The position numbers and the translations under genes are program-made. A stretch of DNA of 64,000 nt from Streptomyces sp. CB01249 (lineage in GTDB: Bacteria > Actinomycetota > Actinomycetes > Streptomycetales > Streptomycetaceae), in contig NZ_LISW01000001.1 in assembly GCF_001905735.1 (NCBI RefSeq), positions 1,734,411 to 1,798,410 on the forward strand. Direction: 5' to 3'. Of this stretch, positions 52,058-60,047 are shown one piece after another (positions within the stretch are counted from its first letter, which is position 1; each line of letters begins with the position of its first letter). Under the pieces are notes generated by a model. That model worked only from the letters and a program-made list of their open reading frames with translations. It had not been told where the DNA came from and ran no database searches.

Positions 52058-52900
52058 GTGACCGGAACCGGCGTGCGGTGGCTTGCGGGGGCGCTGGTCA
52101 TGGCCTGCCTGCTGCTCGCCGGGCCCAGCGCCTCGAACAGCGTCTACACGGCCCAGCCGCTGCCGGCCGGCGCTCCCGAGGAGATCGTGCCGAACCGGGT
52201 CATGACCTGGAACATCTGCAACCCCTGCAGGGGGAGCGGGCAGAACGGCGGCCGAGCGGCGGAGATCGCCACGTACGCGCCTCAGGTCATCGGTTTGCAG
52301 GAGGCGTGCGTGGGTGATGTCGAGAGGATCCGGGACTATCTGCGGTACAGGTACGGGCTGGTCTACCACGTCGCGTACGGATCGGTGCTGCCGAGTTGGA
52401 GCCGGTGCGGGGGACTGCCGTGGAGCCCGGGAGGCTTCGGCCAGGCGATTCTCTCGGCCGCCCCGATGACGGACCGGGTGAACGTGGAGTACCCCGAAGG
52501 CGGTTCCGAGGACCGCGGGTACATGGCCGTCACGACCCTCGTGGACGGCCGGCCGGTCCGGGTCTTCAACACGCACCTGGCCGAGCGGCGACAGGCACCG
52601 GTCCGCGCGAAGCAGACCCCCGTGCTGGCGAAAGCGATCGCCCGGTATGACCGGACGATCGTTCTCGGCGACTTCAACGCGGTGCCCGACGCCCCCGAAC
52701 TCACCGCGATGTGGGACGTGGCGCAGGACGCGGACCCCGGGTGCGGCCCCTCCGGGACGGGCGCCTGCGAGCCCACCACCGACTGGCGCAGCAAGTTCGA
52801 CTACATCTTCCTTCGCGGCTTCGACCCGTTGAAGCAGCAGGTGCACCTCACGCCCTGGTCGGACCACGATCTCGTACAGGCCGACCTGAGCCGGACGTAA
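52058..52900 (+). CDS. Secreted endonuclease/exonuclease/phosphatase-family enzyme
   Basis: 280 residues with a signal peptide (VRWLAGALVMACLLLAGPSA). EEP motifs are complete: MTWNICN (Asn), VIGLQEA (metal Glu), FNTHLAE (His), LGDFNAVPD (Asp and Asn) and WSDHDLV (catalytic Asp-His pair), with FDYIF before it. Mg-dependent enzymes of this fold cleave DNA, phospholipids or inositol phosphates; the exported form here could be a nuclease or a phosphodiesterase. Four or more Cys suggest disulphides. GTG 52058 with GAAG upstream. Convergent with the SGNH hydrolase 12 bases away. Confidence 0.87.
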   Translation: MTGTGVRWLAGALVMACLLLAGPSASNSVYTAQPLPAGAPEEIVPNRVMTWNICNPCRGSGQNGGRAAEIATYAPQVIGLQEACVGDVERIRDYLRYRYGLVYHVAYGSVLPSWSRCGGLPWSPGGFGQAILSAAPMTDRVNVEYPEGGSEDRGYMAVTTLVDGRPVRVFNTHLAERRQAPVRAKQTPVLAKAIARYDRTIVLGDFNAVPDAPELTAMWDVAQDADPGCGPSGTGACEPTTDWRSKFDYIFLRGFDPLKQQVHLTPWSDHDLVQADLSRT

Positions 52901-52912
52901 CCACGACGCCGG

Positions 52913-53632
52913 CTACCCGCTCCGGGTCAGCAGCCCGGCAGCGATGACCTCGGCGACAACGGCGGCGCCGCGGCTGTTCTGGTGGATGTGGTCCGTCGTG
53001 AGCACGAGACCCCGCCGCCGCGAGATCGCGTCGAGGCTGCGGCGCAGCACCGCGTGCTGGACCAGGACGCCGATGGTCGCCGCGGGCGTCGCCTCCTCGT
53101 AGGGGACCGGCGGCGGGTCCGCCCGGCGCAGCTCCTCGATCTGGCGTTCGTGGAGCGGCAGGTAGGCCACCTCGCTGTCGGCGGCGACCTCGGAGATCAG
53201 ACTGCTGTACGCCCGCGAGGCCTGTGCCGCCGGTCCGTCGAGCCGCTGGCCGAGTACCGGGAGCGACAGCAGTCCGATCGTCGCGTCGGTCTCCGCCCGC
53301 AGCCGCGCGACAACGGCTCCCAGGCACTCCTGGAACCAGCCGGCCGACGGGCGCGCGGGGAGCCTCTTGCGCTTCATGGCCTGCTCGACCCGGTACCCGG
53401 CAAGGCTCGCCCGGGCGTCGTTGGTCCCGATCAGCACGGTGATCACATCGGGCGGGTTCGCGACGACGGCGTCGAGGCGCTGCAAGAGGTTGTACGCGAA
53501 GTCGCCGTTGACGCCGAAACGGGCGGGCCGTACCTCACCGGGAGGACCGAGTCGTGCGAGTAGATCCAGGTAGTCGACGCTGAACTGCGCACGGGTGAGG
53601 CTGTCGCCGAGGCAGGCGACGCGTGTCGTCAC
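52913..53632 (-). CDS. SGNH/GDSL-family hydrolase
   Basis: 239 residues, no signal peptide, so cytosolic. RVACLGDSLTRAQFSVDYL holds the catalytic Ser (block I), GVNGDFAYN the Gly block, VLIGTNDARAS block III (Asn), and TTDHIHQNSRG the Asp-x2-His of block V. Probable small-molecule esterase or acetyl hydrolase. Its ATG overlaps the stop of the cupin gene by 4 bases (ATGA), so the cupin and this enzyme form an operon. Substrate unknown. Confidence 0.87.
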   Translation of the reverse strand: MTTRVACLGDSLTRAQFSVDYLDLLARLGPPGEVRPARFGVNGDFAYNLLQRLDAVVANPPDVITVLIGTNDARASLAGYRVEQAMKRKRLPARPSAGWFQECLGAVVARLRAETDATIGLLSLPVLGQRLDGPAAQASRAYSSLISEVAADSEVAYLPLHERQIEELRRADPPPVPYEEATPAATIGVLVQHAVLRRSLDAISRRRGLVLTTDHIHQNSRGAAVVAEVIAAGLLTRSG

Positions 53633-54099
53633 GACGCGTCCTCCGGCCCGGACGTGCCGACGCCTTCGGCCGGGCGGCTACCGGTCCGGGGGCGGTGGTC
53701 GGTGCCGAGGGTCGCGGTGACGGCCAGGAGGGACGTCGGCCCCGCCATGTCGACCGTGTGCCACACCCCGGCCGGATTGATGCTGGCCTCGCCCGGCCCG
53801 AGCCGAACGTGATCGTGGACCCCGTTCACGTCGCGCGTGATCGTGACGGACCCGCTGAGGCAGACGACCAGCTCGTCGCCCGCCGGGTGGCTCTCCCAGT
53901 GCTCGCCGGGCCCGTCGCCGTCGAAGATCATCACCATCCGGCCCTCGGCACCGTCCGCCGCGACCGCGGTGCTGTACGCACGGAGCACCTCCGGGTCCCA
54001 GGCGAAGCCCTCGATGGATCGCGCTCTCGATCCCAGCCCGAGGTGGACGGGGGTGGTCCGCAGGTCCACGGCCTTGTGTTCGTGATTGACGAGTCTCAT
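53629..54099 (-). CDS. Cupin-domain protein
   Basis: 156 residues. The conserved beta-barrel part runs about 45-130: MIFDGDGPGEHWESHPAGDE holds the cupin 1 motif with Glu and His metal ligands, LVVCLSGSVTI follows, and INPAGVWHTVDMAGP is motif 2 with its His. Such cupins are often metal-dependent dioxygenases or ligand-binding sensors. The ATG at 54099 (MRLVNHEHKAVDL) was preferred; an upstream start would add 63 unlike residues. Coupled to the SGNH hydrolase. The AraC gene upstream on the same strand may control both. Confidence 0.82.
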   Translation of the reverse strand: MRLVNHEHKAVDLRTTPVHLGLGSRARSIEGFAWDPEVLRAYSTAVAADGAEGRMVMIFDGDGPGEHWESHPAGDELVVCLSGSVTITRDVNGVHDHVRLGPGEASINPAGVWHTVDMAGPTSLLAVTATLGTDHRPRTGSRPAEGVGTSGPEDAS

Positions 54100-54161
54100 G
54101 CCGACGATCGTCCACGCCGGTGATCGGGCGGTCTTGAACAAATGGGAAGAGCGGCCGACGG

Positions 54162-54980
54162 CTACCCGGCTTCGAGGAGGACTTCGCCGCGACGCCAGGC
54201 CGTCGGTGACCGGCCGGTGAACTCGCGCCAGTCCCGTACGAGATGGGCCTGGTCCGCATAACCGGCGACGGCTGCCACGTCGCCCCACGGGAGCGGGTCC
54301 CGCGCAGCCGCCAGCTCGTGTGCGTGCTCGAAGCGCAGGACCCGGGCGACGGTCTTCGGTGAGAGGCCCAGCTCACCGCGGAACCGCTCGGTGAGGTACC
54401 GGCGGCTCCAGCCGAGCTCCGCGGCGACCGCGCCCACCTGCACGCACCCGCGCGCGGCGACGAGGCGGCGCCACGCCTCGGCCACCTCGGGGCGCACCCG
54501 GCGCACGGGCCCGACAGCCCGCAGCAGCAATTCGTCCAGCACGGCGAACCGCGCCGCCCAGGTCCTCGCCGACCGCAGCCGGTCGACCAGCTCGACGGCG
54601 AGCGCCCCGAGAAGTTCGTCCAACGGGACCAGCCGGTGGGCGAGCTCGGCGGCAGGCATGCCGTAGACGGCCCGGGCCCCGAGCGGTGTCAGCGCGATCT
54701 GGACACCGCGCTGACGTCCGTCGTGGTGAATGGCGACGGACCGGCACATCAGACCACCGGCCACACCGCCGAACCGGTCGAACGGCGACCCGTCGTCAAC
54801 ACCCGCCGCCACCTCCAGAGGATCCGACAGGCTGATCACCGCGGTGAGCGCACGGCCCGGCGGTCCGCAGTGCACTCCTGCGGGGAGGGCGCGGAGGTCG
54901 AAGCCGACGTACGAGTCGACGTACTCGCGCAGGGCGGGCGCGGGACGTGCACTGATCCCGGTGGCCGTGGGGTCCTCCAT
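54162..54980 (-). CDS. AraC-family transcriptional regulator
   Basis: 272 residues. The C-terminal AraC DNA-binding domain (about 165-265) has two HTHs: VQVGAVAAELGWSRRYLTER, then FRGELGLSPKTVARVLRFEH, and WGDVAAVAGYADQAHLVRDW before REFTGRSPTAWRR. The N-terminal 150 residues (LREYVDSYVGFDLRALPAGV) are of the type seen in Streptomyces AraC proteins with an uncharacterised sensor domain. It lies 62 bases upstream of the cupin-SGNH pair on the same strand and may activate it. Confidence 0.88.
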   Translation of the reverse strand: MEDPTATGISARPAPALREYVDSYVGFDLRALPAGVHCGPPGRALTAVISLSDPLEVAAGVDDGSPFDRFGGVAGGLMCRSVAIHHDGRQRGVQIALTPLGARAVYGMPAAELAHRLVPLDELLGALAVELVDRLRSARTWAARFAVLDELLLRAVGPVRRVRPEVAEAWRRLVAARGCVQVGAVAAELGWSRRYLTERFRGELGLSPKTVARVLRFEHAHELAAARDPLPWGDVAAVAGYADQAHLVRDWREFTGRSPTAWRRGEVLLEAG

Positions 54981-55022
54981 TTTCCCGAGCTTACGAGCCG
55001 CCCGGCCGCGTACGGCGACCGG

Positions 55023-55502
55023 TCAGCGGGTGCGTTCGTAATGACGGCGGGCCTTCTCGCGGTTGCCGCAGACGGCCATCGAGCACCACCGGGCGCGGTT
55101 GGCGCGGCTGCGGTCGATCAGGAACAGCCTGCACGCGTCATTGGCGCAGGGGCGCAGCCGGCCGGGCAGTTGCTCCTCGGTGGCCGCCCAGCCGAGAACG
55201 GCCTCGACGGCCAGCCGGGCGTGCGGCGGAGTCCTGACCGACCAGCGCAGGCCGTCGGAGCTGATCTCCGGAACCTGGTGGACGCCTTCGAGCAGCGGGC
55301 TCAACGCGGACGGCGGGCTGTCCCCGCGTACGACGTCCCGCAGCACGTCGCGGGCCTCGCGCAGCAGTGCCAGCTCCGCGAGGCTGCCGTCGCCGCCGTG
55401 CTCCCGCGCCCAGCGTCGGCCTGCCGCCGGGTCGTGGAGGGCGTCCTGTTCCTCGCCGTTGACCAGCGGCCTGCTGTTGAGCAGGTCCAGCAGGGTGTCC
55501 AT
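55023..55502 (-). CDS. CGNR zinc-finger (ABATE-domain) regulator
   Basis: 159 residues. The N-terminal ABATE-like region (DTLLDLLNSRPLVNGEEQDA; LREARDVLRDVV) is followed by the C-terminal CGNR finger: RPCANDACRLFLIDRSRANR, then ARWCSMAVCGNREKARRHY, with four zinc Cys and a basic DNA-facing helix. CGNR proteins are putative stress or catabolic regulators in actinomycetes. It is divergent from the dehalogenase-like hydrolase at 55611, and the 108-bp gap holds two near-identical 30-bp operators, so it is the best candidate for their ligand. Confidence 0.85.
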   Translation of the reverse strand: MDTLLDLLNSRPLVNGEEQDALHDPAAGRRWAREHGGDGSLAELALLREARDVLRDVVRGDSPPSALSPLLEGVHQVPEISSDGLRWSVRTPPHARLAVEAVLGWAATEEQLPGRLRPCANDACRLFLIDRSRANRARWCSMAVCGNREKARRHYERTR

Positions 55503-55517
55503 CGGCCACCGCTCTCT

Positions 55518-55547
55518 CTAACCGGATCGATTCGTTTGACAGGTTAG
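55518..55547. repeat. 30-bp operator copy 1 (CTAACC-N18-GGTTAG)
   Basis: Arms CTAACC (55518-55523) and GGTTAG (55542-55547) enclose 18 bases that include GATC next to the left arm. It overlaps the -35 TTGACA at 55536-55541. The same design recurs 61 bp downstream at 55579-55608. Confidence 0.75.
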
Positions 55548-55564
55548 CGCGCTCGCCGCATGCT
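55536..55564 (+). promoter_or_regulatory. Promoter of the dehalogenase-like hydrolase gene
   Basis: A consensus -35 TTGACA (55536-55541) and CATGCT (55559-55564) with a 17-bp spacer. It lies between two copies of the 30-bp operator, the first of which covers the -35, so repression, possibly by looping, is the simplest reading. Confidence 0.65.
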
Positions 55565-55578
55565 TGCACCACGACGCA

Positions 55579-55608
55579 CTAACCAGATCAACGACTTAAA
55601 GAGGTTAG
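55579..55608. repeat. 30-bp operator copy 2 (CTAACC-N18-GGTTAG)
   Basis: Arms CTAACC (55579-55584) and GGTTAG (55603-55608) again enclose 18 bases. Between copies 1 and 2 the arms are identical, as are GATC beside the left arm and A before the right arm. It ends 2 bases before the hydrolase ATG and includes its ribosome-binding site (AGAGG). Confidence 0.75.
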
Positions 55609-55610
55609 GT

Positions 55611-56552
55611 ATGAGCTCCGTACGCCACCGGACCGCCACCGTCGACGGTCACGAGATCTTCTACCGCGAGGCAGGCCCCGCCGACGCCCCGACGATCGTC
55701 CTGCTGCACGGCTTCCCGACCAGCTCGTTCATGTTCCGCGAGCTCATCCCGCTCCTGGCCGACCGCTACCACGTCATCGCGCCGGACCACCTCGGCTTCG
55801 GCCACTCCGACGCCCCCCTCGCCACGGAGTTCAACTACACCTTCGACGTCCTCGCCGAACTCACCTCCCGACTCCTCGACCAACTGGGCCTGGACCGCTA
55901 CGCCCTCTACGTCCAGGACTACGGCGCCCCCCTCGGATGGCGCCTCGCGCTCCAGCACCCCGAACGGATCTCCGCCCTCGTCACCCAGAACGGCAACGGC
56001 TACGAGGACGGCTTCGTCGAAGCGTTCTGGACCGACGTCTGGGCGTACGGCGCAGACCCCGGCCCCGACACCGAACCCGCGGCCCGCGTCGCGCTGAGCC
56101 ACGACGCCATCCGCTGGCAGTACGTCCACGGCGTACCCGACCCCAGCCTGGTCAGCCCGGACACGTGGGAGCACGACTTCGCCCTCGTCTCGCGCCCGGG
56201 CAACGACGAGATCCAGCTCGCTCTGTTCCGCGACTATCGGAACAACCGCCCGCTCTACCCGCTGCTGCACGAATACCTCCGCACCAGCGGGGTCCCGGTA
56301 CTCGCCGTGTGGGGCCGCAACGACGAAATCTTCGCCCCGGCCGGTGCGCGAGCCTTCGCCCGCGACGCCAAGGACGCGGAAGTACACCTGATCGACGGCG
56401 GCCACTTCCTCCTGGAAAGCCACCTGCACGTCGTCGCGGGATATGTGCGCGGCTTCCTCGGCCGGGTGCTGGGACAACCCGAATCCCGCCCTCAGGACGT
56501 GCTGAGGGAGACTCCGTCAACGGTCCAGAACCAGTTGTTGCCGCCGGTGTAG
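55611..56552 (+). CDS. Alpha/beta hydrolase, haloalkane dehalogenase/epoxide hydrolase-like
   Basis: 313 residues. LLHGFPTSSFMFRELIP has the oxyanion HGFP motif, YVQDYGAPLGWRLAL gives an Asp nucleophile (not Ser), GRNDEIF the acid, and DGGHFLLE the His. An Asp nucleophile with HGFPTSS and QDYGAP points to dehalogenase or epoxide hydrolase chemistry via an ester intermediate; halide-binding Trp residues are not evident, so epoxides or other substrates are possible. ATG 55611 has AGAGG upstream; longer starts run back into the promoter. Its last 61 bases overlap the convergent phosphodiesterase gene. Confidence 0.87.
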   Translation: MSSVRHRTATVDGHEIFYREAGPADAPTIVLLHGFPTSSFMFRELIPLLADRYHVIAPDHLGFGHSDAPLATEFNYTFDVLAELTSRLLDQLGLDRYALYVQDYGAPLGWRLALQHPERISALVTQNGNGYEDGFVEAFWTDVWAYGADPGPDTEPAARVALSHDAIRWQYVHGVPDPSLVSPDTWEHDFALVSRPGNDEIQLALFRDYRNNRPLYPLLHEYLRTSGVPVLAVWGRNDEIFAPAGARAFARDAKDAEVHLIDGGHFLLESHLHVVAGYVRGFLGRVLGQPESRPQDVLRETPSTVQNQLLPPV

Positions 56553-57985
56553 CGGAAGCGGACGCGGGCGCTGGTGGCGCCGGACGGGACCCGGAGCGTG
56601 ACGGCCTCGGCGCGGGACGGGGTGTCGGCGGTGTAGGTCTTCACCGTGACCGGGGCACCTCCGTCCCAGGACACCGACACCTCGCCCTTCTGTGGTGCTT
56701 CCTGGCGGTAGAGGGTGGTGTAGCGCAGGACGGCGGTGGACCCGCCGGTGACCGCCCAGGCGGGGCTGACGAGCGTGGAGTCGAACGTGCCGCTGGAGGA
56801 CTTGTCGACCCACTCGTCCCCGTCGGCCACGGCGAAGACGTCGCGGGCGCGGATGTTGGACTCCCGCTGCTGGCCGCGCTCGGCGGCGGTCCAGAACTCG
56901 TCGGTGGTGAAGGACCAGCCGCGCCACTCCGTCATGCCGCCGGTGCCCATCGCCCCGTTCTCGACGGACCAGCCGACGGGCGGGGTGTGCGTGAAGCCGG
57001 TGAGGGTGGCGGGGATGCCCATCTCGTCCACGCGGGCGGTCAGTTGCGGGCGCAGGGTGTCGAACGCGTCGGGCACGGGCGTCTGGAGCGGTCGGCCGTC
57101 CAGGCCCCACGAGGCGTCGATCGCGATCCCGAGATGGGCGAGCGCTGAGGCGGCGACGTCCGGCATCTTGATGTCGTACCGAGTGGTGCCGGCCGCGATC
57201 GCGCCGCCCCTGGCGATGAGGAAGGTCTGCCGCTCCGGATCGCTGTTGCCGCCGTGGCCACCCGCGTCGGTGTGGCCGTGATCCGCGGTGACCATGATCA
57301 GCCAGTCCTCGGAGGCGTACGTGGACCTGCCGGTGACGGCGGCCAGGATCTGGCCCACCTGGCCGTCCGCCGTCTCGATCGCCGCCCGGTACTGGCTGCT
57401 CGCCGCGCCGTAACTGTGGCCCGCGTGGTCGATGTTGTCCAGGTGGACGAAGACCGCGTCCCGGTTGCCGTCCCGCAGCTCGGCCACGGCGCGGCTGGTG
57501 GTGCCGGTGTCGTACTCGGCGGAGGGCGTGGAGACCCGGGTGTCGACCGCGGGGGAGAGGACCGTGTCGGTGATCGGGGCCCAGGAGGAGACCGCGTACG
57601 TCGAAAGGGCGGGCTTCGCCGTCTCGGCACGGGTGAGGAAGTCCGGGTACGTCGCGAAGGCGTGCCCGGTGAACGCGTTGTCCTTGACCAGGTGCTTGTC
57701 GGGCCACACACCGGTGAGGACCGTGGCCCAGCCCGGTCCGGACAGGGTGGGGGCCAGAGGGTCCGCGTAGATGCGGCTGGCGGCGGTGACGCCGCCCGCC
57801 ATCAGGGTGTCGAGGTGGGGCGCGGACGCGTCCTTGATGCGGGCGAGGAGCGCTCCGTCGAGACCGATGACGAGCACCTTGGGGGTACGGGCGGCCGCGT
57901 GCGCGGTGACGGCGGTGAGCGGTGCCGCGACGGCGGCGAGGGCGGCGGAGAGGAGCACTGTGCGGCGGGACGGTCCAGCGGACAT
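56492..57985 (-). CDS. Tat-exported alkaline-phosphatase-superfamily (NPP-like) phosphodiesterase
   Basis: 497 residues with a twin-Arg type signal (SRRTVLLSAALAAVAAPLTA, cleavage near AHA-A). The catalytic domain has Asp43 in VLVIGLDG, a nucleophile Thr80/Ser82 in APTLSGPGWATVLTG, then FVHLDNIDHAGHSYG and MVTADHGHTDAGGHGG with the metal Asp/His set of nucleotide pyrophosphatases/phosphodiesterases. From about 370 a beta-sandwich follows (WSFTTDEFW; NNWFWTVDGVSLS). The upstream region carries the same 18-bp motif as the phosphonate operon at 63.9 kb, so it is probably co-regulated and may release phosphonate or phosphate from outside esters. GGAGG precedes ATG 57985. Confidence 0.85.
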   Translation of the reverse strand: MSAGPSRRTVLLSAALAAVAAPLTAVTAHAAARTPKVLVIGLDGALLARIKDASAPHLDTLMAGGVTAASRIYADPLAPTLSGPGWATVLTGVWPDKHLVKDNAFTGHAFATYPDFLTRAETAKPALSTYAVSSWAPITDTVLSPAVDTRVSTPSAEYDTGTTSRAVAELRDGNRDAVFVHLDNIDHAGHSYGAASSQYRAAIETADGQVGQILAAVTGRSTYASEDWLIMVTADHGHTDAGGHGGNSDPERQTFLIARGGAIAAGTTRYDIKMPDVAASALAHLGIAIDASWGLDGRPLQTPVPDAFDTLRPQLTARVDEMGIPATLTGFTHTPPVGWSVENGAMGTGGMTEWRGWSFTTDEFWTAAERGQQRESNIRARDVFAVADGDEWVDKSSSGTFDSTLVSPAWAVTGGSTAVLRYTTLYRQEAPQKGEVSVSWDGGAPVTVKTYTADTPSRAEAVTLRVPSGATSARVRFRYTGGNNWFWTVDGVSLSTS

Positions 57986-58046
57986 GGAAGAGCCTCCGTG
58001 ATCACGTGGGGGTGTCGGACCCGCGCCGGTGCCATGACATCGGCGT

Positions 58047-58070
58047 GGGTCCAGACCCGTTATCTTTCCG
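58047..58070. promoter_or_regulatory. GntR/PhnF-like palindrome plus shared 18-bp motif, phosphodiesterase gene
   Basis: GGGTC-CA-GACCC (58047-58058) resembles the TGGTCTAGACCA-type sites of HutC-subfamily GntR regulators (PhnF, DasR). It runs into AGACCCGTTATCTTTCCG (58053-58070), identical over 18 bases to 63939-63956 before the phosphonate operon. It lies about 62-85 bases upstream of the phosphodiesterase start at 57985. Confidence 0.7.
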
Positions 58071-58084
58071 CGACAACGCGTCGC

Positions 58085-58096
58085 GGGTCCATACCT
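58085..58096. promoter_or_regulatory. Second GntR-like half-palindrome
   Basis: GGGTCCATACCT repeats the GGTC..ACC pattern 38 bases from the first site. It may be a weaker second operator for the phosphodiesterase gene. Confidence 0.4.
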
Positions 58097-58120
58097 CTGC
58101 GGTGGGACAACTCCCGGCGC

Positions 58121-59176
58121 TCAGCTGCCGGTTGCCGACTTCCAGGCATCCACGTAGGAGTCGAGCCCGGCACCGATCTCCGCCCAGTCGGGCTCGAAGA
58201 CGTCGACGCCCCGCATCAGCCGTGCGAGCGCCTCGGCGTTGGCGTCGGTGGCCTTGACATCCGTACGGGGTGAGAATCCGCCGCCGATGGCGCTGACGTT
58301 CTTCTGCGCCTCCTCGGAGAGCATGAAGTCGAGCAGCTTCTTGCCGTTCTCCGTGTGCGGCGCCTTGGCGACGAGACCGGCGGCGTACGGGAGGGCGAAG
58401 GTGGTCGGCCGGCCGTCGCCCTTCGCAGGGAACCAGATGCCGAGGTTCGGCATGTCCTTGGACTGGGCGTAGTTCATCTGTACGTCGCCGTTGGCGGCGA
58501 GCAGTTCGCCCTTGTCCACCTTGGGGGCGAGCTTGCCGGTGGAGGCCGAGGGGCCGACGTTGTTGGCCTGGAGTTTCTTCAGGTACGCCATCGCCGGCTC
58601 CTTGCCGCCGAAGTCGTGCATGGCCTTGATGAGCACGGCCGTGCCGTCACCGGCCACGCCCGGGGTGGAGTACTGGACCTTCTCCTTGTACGAGGCGTCC
58701 AGCAGGTCCTCCCAGGACTTCGGCGCGGTCTTCAGCTCCTTCTTGTTGTAGATGAAGCCGAAGTAGTTGTTGACGACCGAGGTCCAGGTGGAGTCCCGCG
58801 CCTTGTCCGCGCCGTCGACCCGGTCGGAGCCGGCGGGTGCGTACGTCGCCAGCAGCCCCTTGGCGCCGGCCTGCTGGATGAAGGGCGGCAGCGTGACGAG
58901 GACATCGGCCTGGGTGTTGGTCCGCTCGCGCTGGGCGCGCTGGACCATTTCGCCCGAGCCGCCCTCGACGTACTTGACCTTGATGCCGGTCTTCTTCTCG
59001 AAGTCGGTGAAGACCTTGTCGTACCAGCCGTCGTTGTTCTCGCCCTTGAGGCCGTCCGCGCTGTAGACGGTCACGGTCTTCTGGTCCGAAGCGGAGGAGG
59101 AACCGCAGCCGGAGAGCGAGGCGGCGAGGGCCAGACAGCCGGTGACGGCGGCGAGGGGCGTGAGGTGATTGCGCAT
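58121..59176 (-). CDS. phnS: ABC transporter substrate-binding lipoprotein, 2-aminoethylphosphonate type
   Basis: 351 residues. Lipoprotein signal with lipobox LSGC (Cys24). The mature part begins KTVTVYSADGLKGENNDGWY, then VKYVEGGSGEMVQRAQRE, then QADVLVTLPPFIQQAGAKGL, which matches the PhnS group of aminoethylphosphonate-binding proteins within the iron-type (FbpA) superfamily. It captures the phosphonate outside the membrane and hands it to the two permeases. Last gene of the operon, 73 bases after the permease. Family assignment leans on both sequence and the neighbouring phosphonatase-like gene. Confidence 0.85.
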   Translation of the reverse strand: MRNHLTPLAAVTGCLALAASLSGCGSSSASDQKTVTVYSADGLKGENNDGWYDKVFTDFEKKTGIKVKYVEGGSGEMVQRAQRERTNTQADVLVTLPPFIQQAGAKGLLATYAPAGSDRVDGADKARDSTWTSVVNNYFGFIYNKKELKTAPKSWEDLLDASYKEKVQYSTPGVAGDGTAVLIKAMHDFGGKEPAMAYLKKLQANNVGPSASTGKLAPKVDKGELLAANGDVQMNYAQSKDMPNLGIWFPAKGDGRPTTFALPYAAGLVAKAPHTENGKKLLDFMLSEEAQKNVSAIGGGFSPRTDVKATDANAEALARLMRGVDVFEPDWAEIGAGLDSYVDAWKSATGS

Positions 59177-59249
59177 GGGTGGGTGACTCCTGGTGGGTGG
59201 GAACGAGGGTGGGTGCCACGGGTGTTCACCCGCGGGCCGGGTGCGCGGA

Positions 59250-60047
59250 TCAGCGGTAGGAGGCCCTGGTCCGGATACGGGAGACGCCGAGCAGCACCAG
59301 CAGCGTCGAGGCCATCAGGACTGTGGCGACGGCCGCGCCAGTGAAGAGCGAGCCGCGGTCGGTCGCGGCGAAGACCTGGACCGGCAGCGGTGTCCAGTCC
59401 GGCGGGTAGAGCATCATCGTGGCGCTCAGCTCCCCCATGGACAGGGCGAAGCAGAGCCCCGCGGCAGCCGTGAGCGACGGCAGCAGGAGCGGCAGCCTGA
59501 TCCGCCACAGCGTGTACGCGGGTCCGGCGCCGAGACTCGCCGCCGCCTGTACGTACACGGGGTCGAGCCGCACGAGGGCCGCCGAGACCGACTGGTGGGC
59601 GAACGCCGTGACGAGCACGGTGTGCGCCAGGATGACGATCCACGGCGTCCCGTTCAGCAGCAGCGGCGGCCGGCTGAAGGCGACGAGGACCGCCAGGCCC
59701 ACGACCACGGACGGCACGGCGACCGGCAGGACGAACAGAGCGTCCATGAACCGTTTGCCCCGTCTGCCGAGGGACGCTCCGGCGAGGGCCGCCCAGGCGC
59801 CGACGAGCAGGGCGAGCAGACCGGCGGTGACGGCGGTGACCAGACTGGTGGTCAGCGCCCGCAGCGAATCCCCGCTGGTGGCGGCGGCGTAATGGGCGAC
59901 CGTGGGACCGGAGGGAAAGGCGCCGGACCAGTGGGTGGCGAAGGACGCGGCCAGGATCACCAGCAGCGGCACCGCGAAGAGCGGGAGGAAGAGCAGGAAG
60001 AAGACGAGGCGGATCGCCCACCGGGCGGCCCTGCTATGCACCAGCAC
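59250..60047 (-). CDS. phnV: ABC transporter permease, aminoethylphosphonate type (second)
   Basis: 265 residues with about 6 membrane spans (WAIRLVFFLLFLPLFAVPLL; LVTAVTAGLLALLVGAWAAL; further ones). The permease EAA loop is AAASLGAGPAYTLWRIRLPL, which contacts the ATPase. The GTG at 60047 lies inside the end of the other permease gene (14-base overlap). It belongs to the BPD transport family and forms the membrane channel with the partner permease. Confidence 0.85.
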   Translation of the reverse strand: MLVHSRAARWAIRLVFFLLFLPLFAVPLLVILAASFATHWSGAFPSGPTVAHYAAATSGDSLRALTTSLVTAVTAGLLALLVGAWAALAGASLGRRGKRFMDALFVLPVAVPSVVVGLAVLVAFSRPPLLLNGTPWIVILAHTVLVTAFAHQSVSAALVRLDPVYVQAAASLGAGPAYTLWRIRLPLLLPSLTAAAGLCFALSMGELSATMMLYPPDWTPLPVQVFAATDRGSLFTGAAVATVLMASTLLVLLGVSRIRTRASYR

